Assembly: GCA_025765615.1 (NCBI GenBank)
Contig: JAIVFJ010000129.1
Coordinates: 124,001 to 188,000 of the forward strand
Reading direction: 5' to 3'
DNA length: 64,000 bases
DNA from: Zopfochytrium polystomum
Lineage: Eukaryota > Chytridiomycota > Chytridiomycetes > Chytridiales > Chytridiaceae
Shown here one piece after another: positions 28,441 to 39,873 of the stretch. The position numbers and the translations under genes are program-made. Each line of letters begins with the position of its first letter. Position 1 is the stretch's first letter. The notes below the pieces were generated by a model. It saw nothing but the letters and a program-made list of their open reading frames with translations. It did not search any database and was not told the DNA's origin.

Positions 28441-31355
28441 AGGACCCAGCGCCCAGGGAGACGATGGAGGTGCTGAGGAGGCGGTTTGGGGAGGGCGGCA
28501 GGCCTGTGAGACTACACCGAGGTCTCAGTGATAAAGTCTAGGATTTTATTCGCAAAAACAAGCGTACCTGTCATAAAACCGCAAGGATCGGGACCCCTAT
28601 TATTGCTCCCGGTTCTTTAGTTTCCAAGGCGTTATCAAAGTGTATTTGCGGCTAACCCATCTTTATTATTGGGTCTGCTTTTACTACTTTCGTCTTAACA
28701 GTTTCCGTTGCACCAGGGTTTTCTCAACATATTTTCTTTTTCGGTGACTAACGGAGACTGCCTGACTGCCTAGGGATGGGGTGCCTGACAGGCCATACCC
28801 CAAGCCCGCCTAATTTATTATTTATTTTTGGCACTTGTACATACATGCATAGGGTTGGGGGGGACTTAGAGCATTTGTGGTGGATGCTCCAAGTCAGGGG
28901 GGTTGACTTGTCAATTTTCTCTCTCTCTGTTTTTGGGCCATTTCTCTTTTTCCTTTTTTCTTCAATCTGATTTCTGTCCATTGGCACCAATACAGAGTCC
29001 CTTCAAATCCATCTGGCTCGCAAAGGTGAGGGTAGTGAGAGATGGTAAAACACGGGTGTGTACATGGTCCCTTCGTGGGGCTCCTCTTAAGGGGCCGTGG
29101 GTGGGGAATGCAGCTGGCCCCACCAGCGACTGTGTGACATTGCCGGCTCTGTGTTGGAGTGAGGATCCCTGGCGCTTGCCCGCCGCGATGACGGTGGTGG
29201 TGGTGGTGACGACGACGGCGTCGTTGTCCCCAACCTTCCCGTCCCCGCGAGGGTGTTGGTGGCTGCGCCTGGTGCAGCCCCCGACACCTGAGAGTTCGAT
29301 CTACAAGCGCCTGCCTCGGTCCTATTGCTGTGAGGGTGAGATGTGTGAGTACGAGTGCGATGCGATAAAGCCCGTTGGTCGAGTGATTGTGCCGACGCAG
29401 CCTGGCGGGGTGCGTGTACGATCGCAGGTGTTTCCGCGTGCGAGTTCCCTGCTGGCGACCTTCCGACCCCTACATAGTCGACTCCCTTCTCCCTCTCCCC
29501 CCCGTCGCTGGCGACGACGAGGGCTCCTGCAGCACCGTCCGCGACGAGGGGCGCTAGGTCGCGCCCTGTCCGTCCCGTCGCTATTAACCGCTCCTGTTGT
29601 ATTTGAGATTAGGTTCCTGCGATAAAAACCCCCGTTTCCCTCTTCTCTCTCTTTATTCTGCGGTTGTGTTGCGCCCTCGGGAGTGCCCTTCCGTTTCCCC
29701 TCGCATCGGCCCGCGGCCACGCGAGTAATCAGTGCTCCAGCACCGATCCTTCAGAGGATTGTCCCTCTGAATGCTCATTCTTTGTGTTTGAGACCCCTGT
29801 TAGACAGATCAGTAGGGATACTTCGTGGACTAGGCAAGTAGTAGGGTTGAAACACCCCCTAGACAACAGCCCAATAAAGTTAGTTTTAGCCTATTATTTG
29901 CTTTCCCTCACTCTAGGGCCCAGATCCCAGGGTCAAAGGAGTGAGTATAGTCTCACAGGCCCGCTTGAGGCCGAGGTGCTCGAGGACGAGGTGGTGTCGA
30001 ATCTGGTGTTTAGTCACTGGAGTTGGCAGCGATTCCCCCAACCTCGTGCATGATGGTCGTGAAATGGTCAGGCAAATTTGTACTGCTGGAGAGCAGGACG
30101 TTGCTGGCATCTCTCCCGATCTGAAAACAATTGTTGTGAGCTGGAGAAAGCAATGAGATGATCGCCAGCAGTTGTGATCATCGTCAAACTCACCACTGGT
30201 GCCGGCGAGAAACTCCTCCACATTCATCGCTGTTCAACTGGCTGTTTGTCACTTCTTTTAACTGCAGTCGACCAGTCGGGACTGGCGTTGCTGTGGGATG
30301 GAGCTACGCCGATGACGGCAAGGGTGTGCGACTATCTGAAGACTGAGGCATCGCTGTTGCAGGGGACGTGGATCTCTGTTTTTTTTGCAGTTTGTGCGAT
30401 GAGCGATGGTCTTGCACCTCGCGGCGCACACATCTCTTATAATCGGATATCTGCTTTCCTTTTTGGGTGGGGCTATCCAAATGCTGTCCAAAATGACAAT
30501 GGCATGGCAGACAATTGGACTGTCCATAAATTTTCCCAACGCTGCCCTGGGAGGGGGGAGGGGCAGAGAGTGAAAATGAGACGGAGAAAGGGAAAAGGGA
30601 AGGGAAAGTGAAAGTAAAAGGGGGAGCAAAAGGGGAGGAGGGAAAGAGGGAGGGAAACGGGAGAGAAAGGACTGCACACGGCCCACCGTCGATCGCATCC
30701 ACGAAGCAGGGACGACGGCCGAAAGCTGTCATTGTCAACCACCCCATAGAGAGAGACAGAGAGAGAGAGAAACGAGTATTGAGACCTGACCGCCCTTTGC
30801 CCGATCGCACCCGCTCCCTACTTCCGCAAAGCGCCCTCGCGTGCACGCTGTGCTCATCATGCAGTTTCTTGGAGACACTTCGCACGTGCAGCGGCTGGCC
30901 CTTGCGTCGAAACCGCGGGGGATGCCCTTTCCCATTCCGTTTTGCTGTCTTGGTTATTATGACCCCACCGTCCCGGCGTTTCTCCAGAGAATGAGACGCT
31001 GGTACGTGGCGCGGCCGCCGCCCGCAGTTTTTGGTGGGAGAATGCCATCCCCGAATGCTTTTTGGGCTGAAACAGCAATATCCAGCTTTATTTTCCTTCA
31101 CCTTCCTTCACCTAGCACGCTACTTTTCAGTTCTCGAGGCATCTCTATGAGCCAGACTTTATTTTTTAGAGAATAAACATTGCATTCGGCTGTAAGTGCA
31201 GCGTCAGCAAAAATTGCGTCACTCCGACCGGTAGCGTCTGCATAGCGTGTATATTTATTTTTACATTGCAATACCCTTGATTCTCTGTCCAGACTCAACA
31301 CCTGCAACTGCCATCCGTGACTCCTCCTCCAATTATTATTTCCAGCAACGCGCAG
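28441..31355. other. 2.9-kb region without recognised genes
   Basis: Simple pyrimidine/purine tracts (for example A/G-rich 30570-30670), short open frames without domain character, and another GTCCAAAATG word at 30486-30495 that could pair with 28044-28053. No tRNA, rRNA or conserved protein was recognised. It interrupts the DCE array between the degenerate copy at 26544 and the copy at 31356, and may be a decayed transposon insertion. Confidence 0.4.
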
Positions 31356-32271
31356 TCAGAGGAGCGCCTCAATCGAGAAGGGCAGAGCATGAAAGCAATC
31401 TCGCGTGTCCCCTCGATCCGCTTTGCATTGTTCCACCACCCTCATTCGATCTAAAGCTGCATCACCTCCCACCGGTGCCCACGACCCCGTCACAGTCACC
31501 CCGTCGACCGGTGGCTCCTCTCCTCCTGTGCTCCTTCCACCGTGCGTCGCTCCCGCATCGATAACCATCGCCGCCGCCGCCTTGGCAGCCCTCGCAGCCC
31601 TCCTTGCCCGCTTGCACACTCCGCACAAGTCCTTCCGCCGGCGGTGCGGGCAGATGGACCCGCCGCCGTCGCCGACGTCGAAGCACGACAGGCACTGCGT
31701 GCGCCGCTTGCCGTGCGGGCATTTTGGCGGCGGTCTTGTCTTGCGAGTCGACGTCGCCGAGACGCTCTCGCGCGGTGGTGGTGGTGGTGTTGATGCGGTG
31801 TTTGGGGAGGCTGCAGAGTCATTCGCCGCCGGGGTTGTGGGTGGTGAAGCGGCGGATGTGAGGGATTCGCGAGGCGTTCCAAGCTGAGGCTGCGGGGACG
31901 GACGGCCGATGGGCGTTTCTGTTCTTTTGCTGTTGGGGAGAACTACTCTGTGATCCACTGCCTTTGAACAAGCAGTCGACGTCGCACTTTCCTCGGTTTC
32001 AAGAGCCGGAGGATGGTTTCTCGGGCCAGGTGTTCCAAAATGACCGCGCAGACTCGCAGAGTCTGGTTGGTAGCGATGCAGCAGCGGGAAGAGCTCTAGT
32101 GGCACAGTCGTGGGGACTATAACGTAGCAGAGCTGGTAGTGAGTGTTTTCGGAGTGCGGGCACCACCAAGTAGCAGATGGTGGCGGGACGTGAACAGAGC
32201 CCGCCGATGAACTGCGCCGTTGAAGATGATGAAGGTGGAGGGCTTTGTCAAGCAGAGAGAGGCTCATCATT
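31356..32271 (-). CDS. DCE-family dual-CHCC/eh1-like protein (subfamily III, copy 3)
   Basis: Start chosen at 32271, MMSLSLLDKALHLHHL, the shared subfamily III N-terminal signature; an open frame extends to 32543 but is unlikely coding. The protein has about 305 residues. The zinc module (CPHGKRRTQCLSC, FDVGDGGGSI, CPHRRRKDLCGVC) begins near residue 184. It is followed by basic RARRAARAAKA and a long linker, and ends in FHALPFSIEALL. The stop falls immediately after the eh1-like motif. Confidence 0.82.
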
Positions 32272-33067
32272 GAAGTTGACTGCTTTTCATGAGCGAATGG
32301 AAGGAGGAAGCCCAAACGATGAGTGTGTTTGCTGTTGTTTGTGCTGGTGGCGCCCAACCAACCGAGTCCAACCGAGCAGCCTCCAGCGGCTGAGCGTGTG
32401 GTGGACGAATCGGGAATGAGGCCGGGAGATGCGGTCGAAGACAAGGAAGGGCTGAGCGCAAACAAACAAGCGGACAAGCAAGCAATTGTTGCAAGCGGAA
32501 ATTTGAAACGCCCGCAAACGCACAAACAGGCAAAGGCACGCAAATCAAATCTGCGGCTCCTCGGTCACGGTGGCGCCGCTAGTGCTCGCCAAGAAACCAT
32601 TTATTACGCGCGTGCGCCTAAACAGGGCAAGCGCATTTACATTGGATTCGAATCCGGTAAGACCGGTTAGAGACGGATCCGCTCTTCGCGCCAACTGGGC
32701 CAGCCCGCAAAAGAATGCAGGTCGATGGGCTGACTTGCGTGCCGCAGGAGCCCCAAATTAGAGCTGGAACGGTTGATCTCCGAACAACCTCCATCACTAG
32801 GCGCAGTTGTTGTTCCGATGTGAAATTCACATCGGACGTGGGCGCTTCTTCCGACTCTAAAGGATCTTGACACAGTTAATGAATAGCTGCACGTTTTTTT
32901 CTGTCGGCTGCCGGTTTTCGGCGAAGCCTTTCCCCAAATGGTGTGACAGCGCGCATGATCGTGCACTGTGAAGATTTATTGTTTACATTGCAACACCCCT
33001 CCACCTCTCTGCTTGCTGCACCTTGCCCGCCTCTCTGCGTACCAGTCCAAAAATCCACTTCGTGCCA
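32272..33067. other. spacer between subfamily III copies 3 and 4
   Basis: About 800 bases, no gene recognised. A segment near 32970-33000 repeats the ATTGTTTACATTGC word of 23750-23775 and 26470-26490. Confidence 0.5.
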
Positions 33068-33952
33068 CTAGACGCGGCTCAGCAACCTATCGATCGAAAA
33101 GGACAAGCCGCGAGCCGTCGGCTCCCGCCTTTGCCCTCTCTCCGCCTTGCCTTCGTCCGACGCAACCATGTTGTCCAAAGCCATCGTGCTCCTCGCCTTC
33201 CCAAACGACTCTTTTTCCATCCGCCCATCCGCTGGTTGCCCTTTCCCCGCGCAACTCTTCCAACCATTTTCCGCCTCTTCCATCTTCGCCGCCGCCGCCG
33301 GAGTTGCAGCCCTCGCCGCCTTCCTCGCCCTCCTGCACGCCCCGCACAGATCTTTCCGCCTCCGGTGCTCGCAGATCGACCCGCCTCCGTCGCCGAGGTC
33401 GAAGCACTCCAGGCACTGCGTGCGCCGCTTGCCGTGCGGGCATTTCGGGGTCGGCTTTGTCTTGCGGCGTGGAGGCGACGGCGCCTGTGACGGCGGAAAT
33501 GACGGCGACGCTACGTGTGAGACGACCCTGGGAGCCGAGGCGAAGGCGGTGCGAGAGGAGGAGGCGGGCAGTTGTCTGGTTCTTTGCGGTTGGCGATGAC
33601 ATCTGCGTGCCGTGGATCTGTCGCCGTTGTTGTCGCCGTTGGTGGGACGATCGGGTTCGCCCAACCAAGAACGGAGGAGCAGTGGTTGCGGCTTGGTTCG
33701 CTCACAGGACGACCGAGGTTCGCAGAGTTCGATTGGCGGGACTGTGGCAAGTGTAATCTTGGCACGGCCGGGTGGGCTGCATAGTAGTAGGGCTGGCAGC
33801 AATTTTGGCATGGATGCGAAGACCGCGATGAAGTAGCACGGGGCTGCGGAATCAGCGCTAAGGCTGTGGGAGGTCTGAGTTGGAGGTGGTTGTGAGGGCT
33901 GAACGGCCCATGGTGCAGGGAGTGGCTCATCACTGTGAGAGGAGAAGGCCAC
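33068..33952 (-). CDS. DCE-family dual-CHCC/eh1-like protein (subfamily III, copy 4)
   Basis: A 294-residue intronless frame starting MAFSSHSDEPLPAPW. The N-terminal half is Pro/Ser/Thr-rich. The zinc module (CPHGKRRTQCLEC, FDLGDGGGSI, CEHRRRKDLCGAC) starts near residue 169 and is followed by RRARKAARA. The eh1-like motif is at the very end, GLSFSIDRLLSRV. The MSLSLL N-terminal signature of other subfamily III members is not visible, so this is the most diverged intact member of the block. Confidence 0.8.
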   Translation of the reverse strand: MAFSSHSDEPLPAPWAVQPSQPPPTQTSHSLSADSAAPCYFIAVFASMPKLLPALLLCSPPGRAKITLATVPPIELCEPRSSCERTKPQPLLLRSWLGEPDRPTNGDNNGDRSTARRCHRQPQRTRQLPASSSRTAFASAPRVVSHVASPSFPPSQAPSPPRRKTKPTPKCPHGKRRTQCLECFDLGDGGGSICEHRRRKDLCGACRRARKAARAATPAAAAKMEEAENGWKSCAGKGQPADGRMEKESFGKARSTMALDNMVASDEGKAERGQRREPTARGLSFSIDRLLSRV

Positions 33953-34388
33953 GAGGAAAACGAGTTGAAGTGGGATTTGGAATATTGAGAAAAGTCCCTA
34001 TTTTAGCGAAAGGGGCAGGAGTTAGCCGGCCCACCGTCACACCCTTTTTGGTTTTTGGCATTGGCTGAGTTCCGAGCTCCACCGGCCCAGGCATCTCTCC
34101 GTCAATTCCTGCGAGACACACAAACGCATCAATTGAAATTGAGCGGCTAGCTTCGTGTGTTTGCGTGGAGGGAAACGCAGCCAAAAAAAAAAAAAAAAAA
34201 AAATGAAGGAAAAAAAGAAGGAAAAAAAAAAAAAATTGAAAACGCCTCATTGCTCAGCAGTGGAACAAAAATTTCTTACAAGGAGCCCCTTTTGCGACAT
34301 TGGCTGCCACTGCCATGTGGAGAGCGCACAAATTCAACCATGAATGAGCAAAACGGCGGCTTTAGTGATCTTTCTGTTTTTCAATTAA
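33953..34388. other. spacer with A-runs at 34181-34203 and 34221-34235
   Basis: Two A-rich runs and no recognisable gene. Confidence 0.5.
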
Positions 34389-34583
34389 CAGAATACAGGG
34401 ACATCACCTGAAGTGGTGCTTAAGGAGCAGATTGAGATTTGGAAGTTATTTTCTGTCTGGACGTTGACGGACTGGCCGCTGGTGCCCAGCCGGATTGATA
34501 CGCAAGAGTCTGCAATTTCACAGCAGGTGACCCCCGAGGACCATGCGGCCAATGTCGTCAAATCTACACACATTAAGTGGTAA
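34389..34583 (+). other. unrecognised open stretch after a good splice acceptor
   Basis: A plus-strand frame without its own Met follows TTTTTCAATTAACAG and reads SPEVVLKEQIEIWKLFSVW, then a TLTDWPLVPSRIDTQES segment, to a TAA. Composition looks protein-like and is unlike the low-complexity frames around it. I do not recognise the family. It may be the last exon of a short gene or a relic. Confidence 0.25.
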
Positions 34584-35169
34584 TAACGTCGATGTTGGAT
34601 CTATTTAACAACCGAAAGATACAGTACTTGCGACACAGCCCATCTGAGGCGACACTAAGCCAAACTTTCCCTCAGTCCGTGGTATTGATGGCCACTCCAA
34701 CAGTCAGTGAACTATCCTTTCCTCATCTTGTCGTTCATCGTTCTTTTTTACAGCTCCTTTTGCTGCCCAGTTTGTTTGCTTGTTCCTGTCCCTTCTCACT
34801 GCACTGTTTTTTTCCGACGATGAATGTATTATTATGGCCATTCCTTTCCAACGCTGCGTTAACCTCCTTTTTGGTTAATAAAAATATCATCAGTTGCACC
34901 TGCGTCGCATTCCCTCACCAGTCATGGCAGTCCAAAAAAAACTCATTTTGCCCACGTCTCTCCCGCACAATTGTGCACATGAGGAGAACGCGGCACCGCC
35001 GAGATCACCAAAGAAGGAAGCCTGCCAACATGCACAGGATGCGGTCCTGGAACCCGTACAGCACTCACGTTGTCGGCGCACATCGCGCAGCTCAGCGGCC
35101 ATGATCAAGCTGGCGCTTCTCGAGTCTGCAGGGATAAACTAGAGCACAATCTAACCTCATTTTTGTGGT
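34584..35169. other. spacer, nothing recognised
   Basis: About 590 bases with no supportable feature. Confidence 0.4.
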
Positions 35170-35670
35170 TTAATTAGAGACACAAACTGGGAAAGGCCCA
35201 ACCCATGCAAAAACCCCGATCAACGAAGGGAGAATGACAACAGCAGTCTGGTACGGTTTTGCGAAAGGATTTGCGTATCCTCTTGGGCTCCCAACGCGTG
35301 CTGGAGGTGCATTTCGCTCGTTAGAACTGGTGTGAAAGCCATCGCGGGAAAAGAAGCGGCGGTTTCCGTTCCAGCGGTGGTCATGATGGTATGTAGGACC
35401 GTCTGGCGGCGAGAGGGACAGCAGAAAGCTGTCGGCGCTGGGGGCGTTCTGGTTTCGGGCTTGGCAACGACGACGAGCGTCCTCTTGCCGAATATCACGG
35501 GGATTCGTCATTCCGATTCCCGCTGACCGATGCAGGAAATCTGGAGTCGTGCGCACTCTCGGCGAGAGCTTGGCGCACCAAACGCCCGCAGTCGCGGCAT
35601 GGAACAAGTCGATTCGAGAATTACGAAAGCGTGAAGCTTTCACAGCACTCATTGGGAAACAGGATATCAA
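35170..35670 (-). pseudogene. 5'-part-only relic of a subfamily IV DCE gene
   Basis: The encoded stretch from about 35540 down to 35240 (GIGMTNPRDIRQEDARRRC, the SADSFLLSLSPPDGPTYHHD block and the FFSRDGFHTSSNERNA block) is colinear with the N-terminal half of the intact copy at 39874-40977. After AKPYQTAVV the similarity stops. The zinc module and eh1-like motif are absent. It is a truncated duplicate. Confidence 0.75.
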
Positions 35671-35789
35671 TTTGCTTTGTTTCTTACAATGACTGTTTTG
35701 TCAAATCGCGAACGTCGAGCTGAAAGAAGGTTTTCTGGATTCCATCTGCGCTGTTGACCCCGGCCCTACCTTCTCCCACACAAATATTT

Positions 35790-37094
35790 TTATCGTTTTA
35801 TGCCCTCGAGGTCCATTTCCAGCTCAAGGGGCAGCGATCGCGGTGACAGCACCGGCGTCGCACTCTCGCCGTCGTCTTCGACTTCAAGGTGCCCTGACTC
35901 TTCATCGCATCTCACCCCGCCGTGCCGAGGAAAACCGCAGCAATCCCCGTCCGCAGCAACAGCCGCGGCAGCGCCCGAGTCACCGCCCGCGATCCCCAGC
36001 AACGCCTCCACCGAGAACGACAGCACCTTCGAGTTTGTCCCGTCCACCTTCCGCGCCTCCACCGTTCCCTCGCACACGGCCGCGGCGCCGCCCCACGGCA
36101 CCAGCACCCTCCTCCTTCTCCTCCCCCTTCGGCACGGTCTCGCCCCGGGAACCGGAGACGGCTCAAACCCGCGCCTCACGTACTCCTGGCACTCGCCGCA
36201 CAGGTCCTTGCGCCGTCGGTGCGCGCAGATCGAGCCGCCGCCCTGGCCGAGGTCGAAGCAGGAGAGGCATTGCGCGCGGCGCTTGCCGTGCGGGCATTTT
36301 GGCGGCGGCTTGGCGGACTTCGTGGTCGTCTGCGTCGCGGGCTGGGTCGCGGGGTGGGCTCCGGGGGAAGTTGGGCTGGGGATGGAGGATGGTGGGGGCG
36401 GCGGCGGTGGACGGAGGTTTGTCGCGATCGGGGGCGGCGATTGAGTAGTTGCGGGTCGATGGATCGGGTCAACAAACCATGAGGCGATGGTTGGCAGCGA
36501 GGGGCGGCGCACCAAGTCCGACTTTGGGTTCGCCGCCTGGATCGGGCTGGTATGTGTGGTTGCGACTGCGTAGACGTATTTGTGCCTCGCGGCTGACAAT
36601 TCTTCGCGTTCCTGATCGCGTCCACGACCCATTGGTTGGACGGCGGATCGACACGGAGTCCAAATGGAAGAGGCGTGCTCATCTACTTCGCGTCGTGGTT
36701 GATAAAGTCTGTTGGCCGGCGAGTGCACAGCAAACTGATCGCAGTGAAAGAAGGCAGTCGCACGGTGATTGAGGGCGCCGCGTTGCGCTGGGCTATTAGA
36801 ATAAACCATATTCTGCTGTTCTCTAGATGGAGATGGGGGTTGGCAGCTTTGGTTCAAGTAGCTCTCCCGCGAGCGATCTTGGTTCTGATAATGGTAGTTG
36901 CTCGCGCTGTCGCCCTGGTGATGGCTGTGGAAAGAGAGCGACAACGACCCTGATCCGCTGGGGTACTGGTGGCCTTGGCCTGGGTGGTGTCGGGTGGATG
37001 TGAACATGTAGTAGTATGTTCTAGCTGGAAGTCGTCGTTTGCGCTGTGGGGGCGAGCGGAAGCAAGGAGAAAGACTCTGCAAAAAAGGGAGCAA
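35790..37094 (-). CDS. DCE-family dual-CHCC/eh1-like protein (subfamily IV, copy 1)
   Basis: A 434-residue frame; the internal Met in MFTSTRHHPGQGHQYPSGSG may be the true start, by comparison with 37893-39269. The N-terminus is Ser/Tyr/His/Pro-rich. The zinc module (CPHGKRRAQCLSC, FDLGQGGGSI, CAHRRRKDLCGEC) starts near residue 266 and is followed by the subfamily IV block QEYVRRGFEPSPVPGAR and a basic RRGRRRRR run. The eh1-like motif is KVLSFSVEALLGIAGG, then an acidic tail with SATPVLSPRSLPLELEM. It is the closest relative of 37893-39269. Confidence 0.82.
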   Translation of the reverse strand: MLPFLQSLSPCFRSPPQRKRRLPARTYYYMFTSTRHHPGQGHQYPSGSGSLSLSFHSHHQGDSASNYHYQNQDRSRESYLNQSCQPPSPSREQQNMVYSNSPAQRGALNHRATAFFHCDQFAVHSPANRLYQPRREVDEHASSIWTPCRSAVQPMGRGRDQEREELSAARHKYVYAVATTHTSPIQAANPKSDLVRRPSLPTIASWFVDPIHRPATTQSPPPIATNLRPPPPPPPSSIPSPTSPGAHPATQPATQTTTKSAKPPPKCPHGKRRAQCLSCFDLGQGGGSICAHRRRKDLCGECQEYVRRGFEPSPVPGARPCRRGRRRRRVLVPWGGAAAVCEGTVEARKVDGTNSKVLSFSVEALLGIAGGDSGAAAAVAADGDCCGFPRHGGVRCDEESGHLEVEDDGESATPVLSPRSLPLELEMDLEGIKR

Positions 37095-37892
37095 ATTAGG
37101 AAGTTTCGCCGTTACAAATTACATTACTCCAAATATCACACTACAACAACAAAAACGGCTGGGACAGAGACGGGAGGTGACGGCATCGCGTTCTCGCCGA
37201 ACGAGAGCGGAAGCTGTTTGAAGTGGGGCCGTCTGCTGGCGCTGCTGGCGCTGCTCTCAGTCTCTCGGAGGCCGCTTCACTTCCGAAGAGGTTGTCATGC
37301 AACCCTATCAAAAAAGAACCAATAGAATAAAAAGAAAATAACTGTACGTGAACGGGTTCAAGGGAAGTCGGAGGGGTACTCTCTTCCCGAAAAATAAAAG
37401 GAAAATCAAAGAGTGCGCTCTATACAAAGTCCTCTTATTTTGCAATTGAGACTTGACAACCACTTTATATTTCACAACCCAAACGTATTGCGAGTTTGGA
37501 ACAGTAGCTCCGTGGGAGGAAGGGCAGTGAGGTACTTGTATTGTGGTCGGCAGGGCAGACTGCTTTGGAAAATTGATTTTTTCTCTTTTTTTTTGGGATG
37601 ATTTTTTTTTTTTTTTTTAGTCTGCACGTCGGTCGACGGGGGGTGCTCGATGTTGACGCTCGATCGAGTGTTTTTTTGCCAAACAAAGGCAAACAGCTTG
37701 GCCTTTTCATGGCTCGGTCTCGGTGGCTGCTTGGCACGTGCGCGCCCGCCGACGCCGCGTGGAGGGAGTCGTTTTCTTATGGCCGACTTTTCAATTGTTT
37801 GTTTCTTGCAGTAATACTGTTTTGTTACATAGGGAAAGGGGGCTGAAAGAAAAAAAATCCTGGATTCCATTTACACTTTCCCTTCTCCCACA
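37095..37892. other. spacer between subfamily IV copies 1 and 2
   Basis: About 800 bases with T-runs near 37600-37620. No gene was recognised. Confidence 0.45.
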
Positions 37893-39269
37893 CTAATGCC
37901 CTATCGTGGTGTGCCCCTCCATCTCAAGCTTCAGCTCACGGGGCGGCGATCGCGGTGACAGCACCGGCGTCGCGCTTTCGCCGTCGTCCTCGCAGTCAAG
38001 GTGCCCTGACTCCTCCCTGGACCTCACCCGGCAGTGGCGAGGCTCTCCGCGGCAATCCCCGTCCGCAGCGGCAGCCGCGGCAACACCTCCCGAGTCACCG
38101 CCCGCAATCCCCAACAACGCTTCCACAGAAAACGCCAAACCCCTCGCGGTCGTCGCCGCCTCCACCTTCCGCGGAGAGCCAGCCCCCTCTTCCTTCCGAC
38201 CGTCCCCAACCCCATCGGCGACACCCCACGGCACCAGCACCCTCGCCCTCCTCCTCCCCCTCCGGCAAGCTCTCGCCCCTGGCACCGGCGGCGGCTCAAA
38301 CCCCCGCCTCACGTACTCTCGGCACTCGCCACACAGGTCCTTGCGCCGGCGGTGCGCGCAGATCGACCCGCCGCCCTGGCCGAGGTCAAAGCAGGAGAGG
38401 CACTGCGCGCGGCGCTTGCCGTGCGGGCATTTTGGCGACGGCTTGGCTGGCTTGGGGGTTCTGTGTGTTGAGGTAACGAGGTGGGCTGCAGGGGAGATCG
38501 GGCTGGGGATGGAGGGTGTTGGCGGTGGCGGTGGGCGGAGGCTTGTCGCGATCGGGGAGGGTGATTGAGGCTGTGCGGATCGGTGGAGGGAAGGTGCCCT
38601 CGGGTCGACGAACCATGGGGCGATGGGCGGCAGCGAGGGGCGGCGCGTGTAGTCCGACGTTGGGTCTGCGGCCGGCTGAATCGGGCTGTTATGGGTGGTT
38701 GCCTCAGTGTGAACGTATTTGTGCCTTGCGGCTGACAATTCGACGCGTTCGAGTTCGCGTCTAGGAGCCATTGATTGAACGGCGTACCGACACTGAGTCC
38801 AACTGAAAGAGGTGTCCTCATTTACCTCGCGTCGCGGTTGATACAGTCTATGGGCGGGTGAGTGCTGAGCAAACTGATCGTGCTGAAATGAGGCTGTCGC
38901 GGGATGATCGAAGGCCCTCCTTCGAGTCAGGATATTGAAGTGCTGAACTGGAGACTGGGGTGAATAGCTTTGGTTCAAGTAGCTCCCTTGAGAGCGATCT
39001 AGGTCCTGGTAAGGGTAGTGGGTCACGTAGTCCCTATGGTGCTGATGCCGAGGCGAAAGTGCCTGTGTGGCGGTGTTGGCGAATCGAACCAGCTCTGGTG
39101 GAAGGGGGGTTTCTTTGTGGTGGTAGGTCTCAGTACTATTCTCCAATGGGAAGGCTGATTGGGGGCAGAACCCCGCTTGTGACGGGGGTGGGCTGTAGAA
39201 AGCGGGCCGGGACGGCCCAGATCCGCTGGGGTGCCAGTGGCCTTGGACTGGGTAGGGTAGGGAGGACAT
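37893..39269 (-). CDS. DCE-family dual-CHCC/eh1-like protein (subfamily IV, copy 2)
   Basis: A 458-residue frame starting MSSLPYPVQGHWHPSGSG. It is closely similar to 35790-37094 along its length, including YLNQSY, HRLYQPRREV and RRPSLPPIAPWFVDP in the disordered N-terminus. The zinc module starts near residue 280 (CPHGKRRAQCLSC ... CAHRRRKDLCGEC), then REYVRRGFEPPPVPGAR. The eh1-like motif is GLAFSVEALLGIAGG and the tail is SATPVLSPRSPPRELKLEM. CTGTCTGTCTGG lies upstream at about 39551. The pair gives a direct view of recent divergence within the array. Confidence 0.82.
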   Translation of the reverse strand: MSSLPYPVQGHWHPSGSGPSRPAFYSPPPSQAGFCPQSAFPLENSTETYHHKETPLPPELVRFANTATQALSPRHQHHRDYVTHYPYQDLDRSQGSYLNQSYSPQSPVQHFNILTRRRAFDHPATASFQHDQFAQHSPAHRLYQPRREVNEDTSFSWTQCRYAVQSMAPRRELERVELSAARHKYVHTEATTHNSPIQPAADPTSDYTRRPSLPPIAPWFVDPRAPSLHRSAQPQSPSPIATSLRPPPPPTPSIPSPISPAAHLVTSTHRTPKPAKPSPKCPHGKRRAQCLSCFDLGQGGGSICAHRRRKDLCGECREYVRRGFEPPPVPGARACRRGRRRARVLVPWGVADGVGDGRKEEGAGSPRKVEAATTARGLAFSVEALLGIAGGDSGGVAAAAAADGDCRGEPRHCRVRSREESGHLDCEDDGESATPVLSPRSPPRELKLEMEGHTTIGH

Positions 39270-39610
39270 GTATATTCTTGCTGGGGGATGTCCTCCTGAG
39301 TCGTGAGGTGGGTGGAAAGGTCAAAGAGACGACGGTGGGGGCGGCGGCGGGCGGAGGCAAGGGAACAAAGTTTCGCCGTGGCAACGCCAGTGCAGAAGTA
39401 TGTGGTGTTCTGCGTGTTTGTTTGTGTGCGAAAAGAAAGCGGACGCGTCGATAAGAGAAATGGCTGGGATAGAGACAGAGGCTGCGGAATCACGGCATCG
39501 CCGAGTGAGCTCGGAAACTCTGTTCAGTGCTTGAGTTCCGAGCTTCCGCGTCTGTCTGTCTGGCCCTTTCGGATCCATACTTTCGGCTTGTCAGCCCCCC
39601 CTGCCCCCAC

Positions 39611-39647
<37 letters not shown>

Positions 39648-39873
39648 ACTATTAAAATACAGCCACACATATTGTTCGCTTCTTTGCTATTGAGACTTTT
39701 CACAACCAAGCATTCATATTTCACAACTAATGTACTGTGATTTTTATTACACCATCAACTTGCCAGATTGCCCGCCTCGGGAACCTCCCTGCCCATCTTT
39801 ATATGGTCACCGAATAGCTCTCATTCAGCCCGCTGGAATGCCATCTCTCCCAACGGCCCCAGGTGATCTTCGG
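39270..39873. repeat. spacer with long A-run at 39612-39646
   Basis: Poly-A of about 35 bases and the CTGTCTGTCTGG tract upstream of 37893-39269. No gene. Confidence 0.6.

Noticed and set aside
28903..29625. 240-codon plus-strand frame in the repeat-rich gap
   Set aside because: Starts in a T/C-rich tract, has no recognisable domain and changes character several times; treated as chance.
29730..29900. Region considered as a spliceosomal or other structured RNA
   Set aside because: No U1-U6, 5S or SRP signature could be recognised by eye.
32645..32665. GGATTCGAATCCG considered as a tRNA T-arm
   Set aside because: No acceptor stem, D-arm or anticodon arm could be folded around it.
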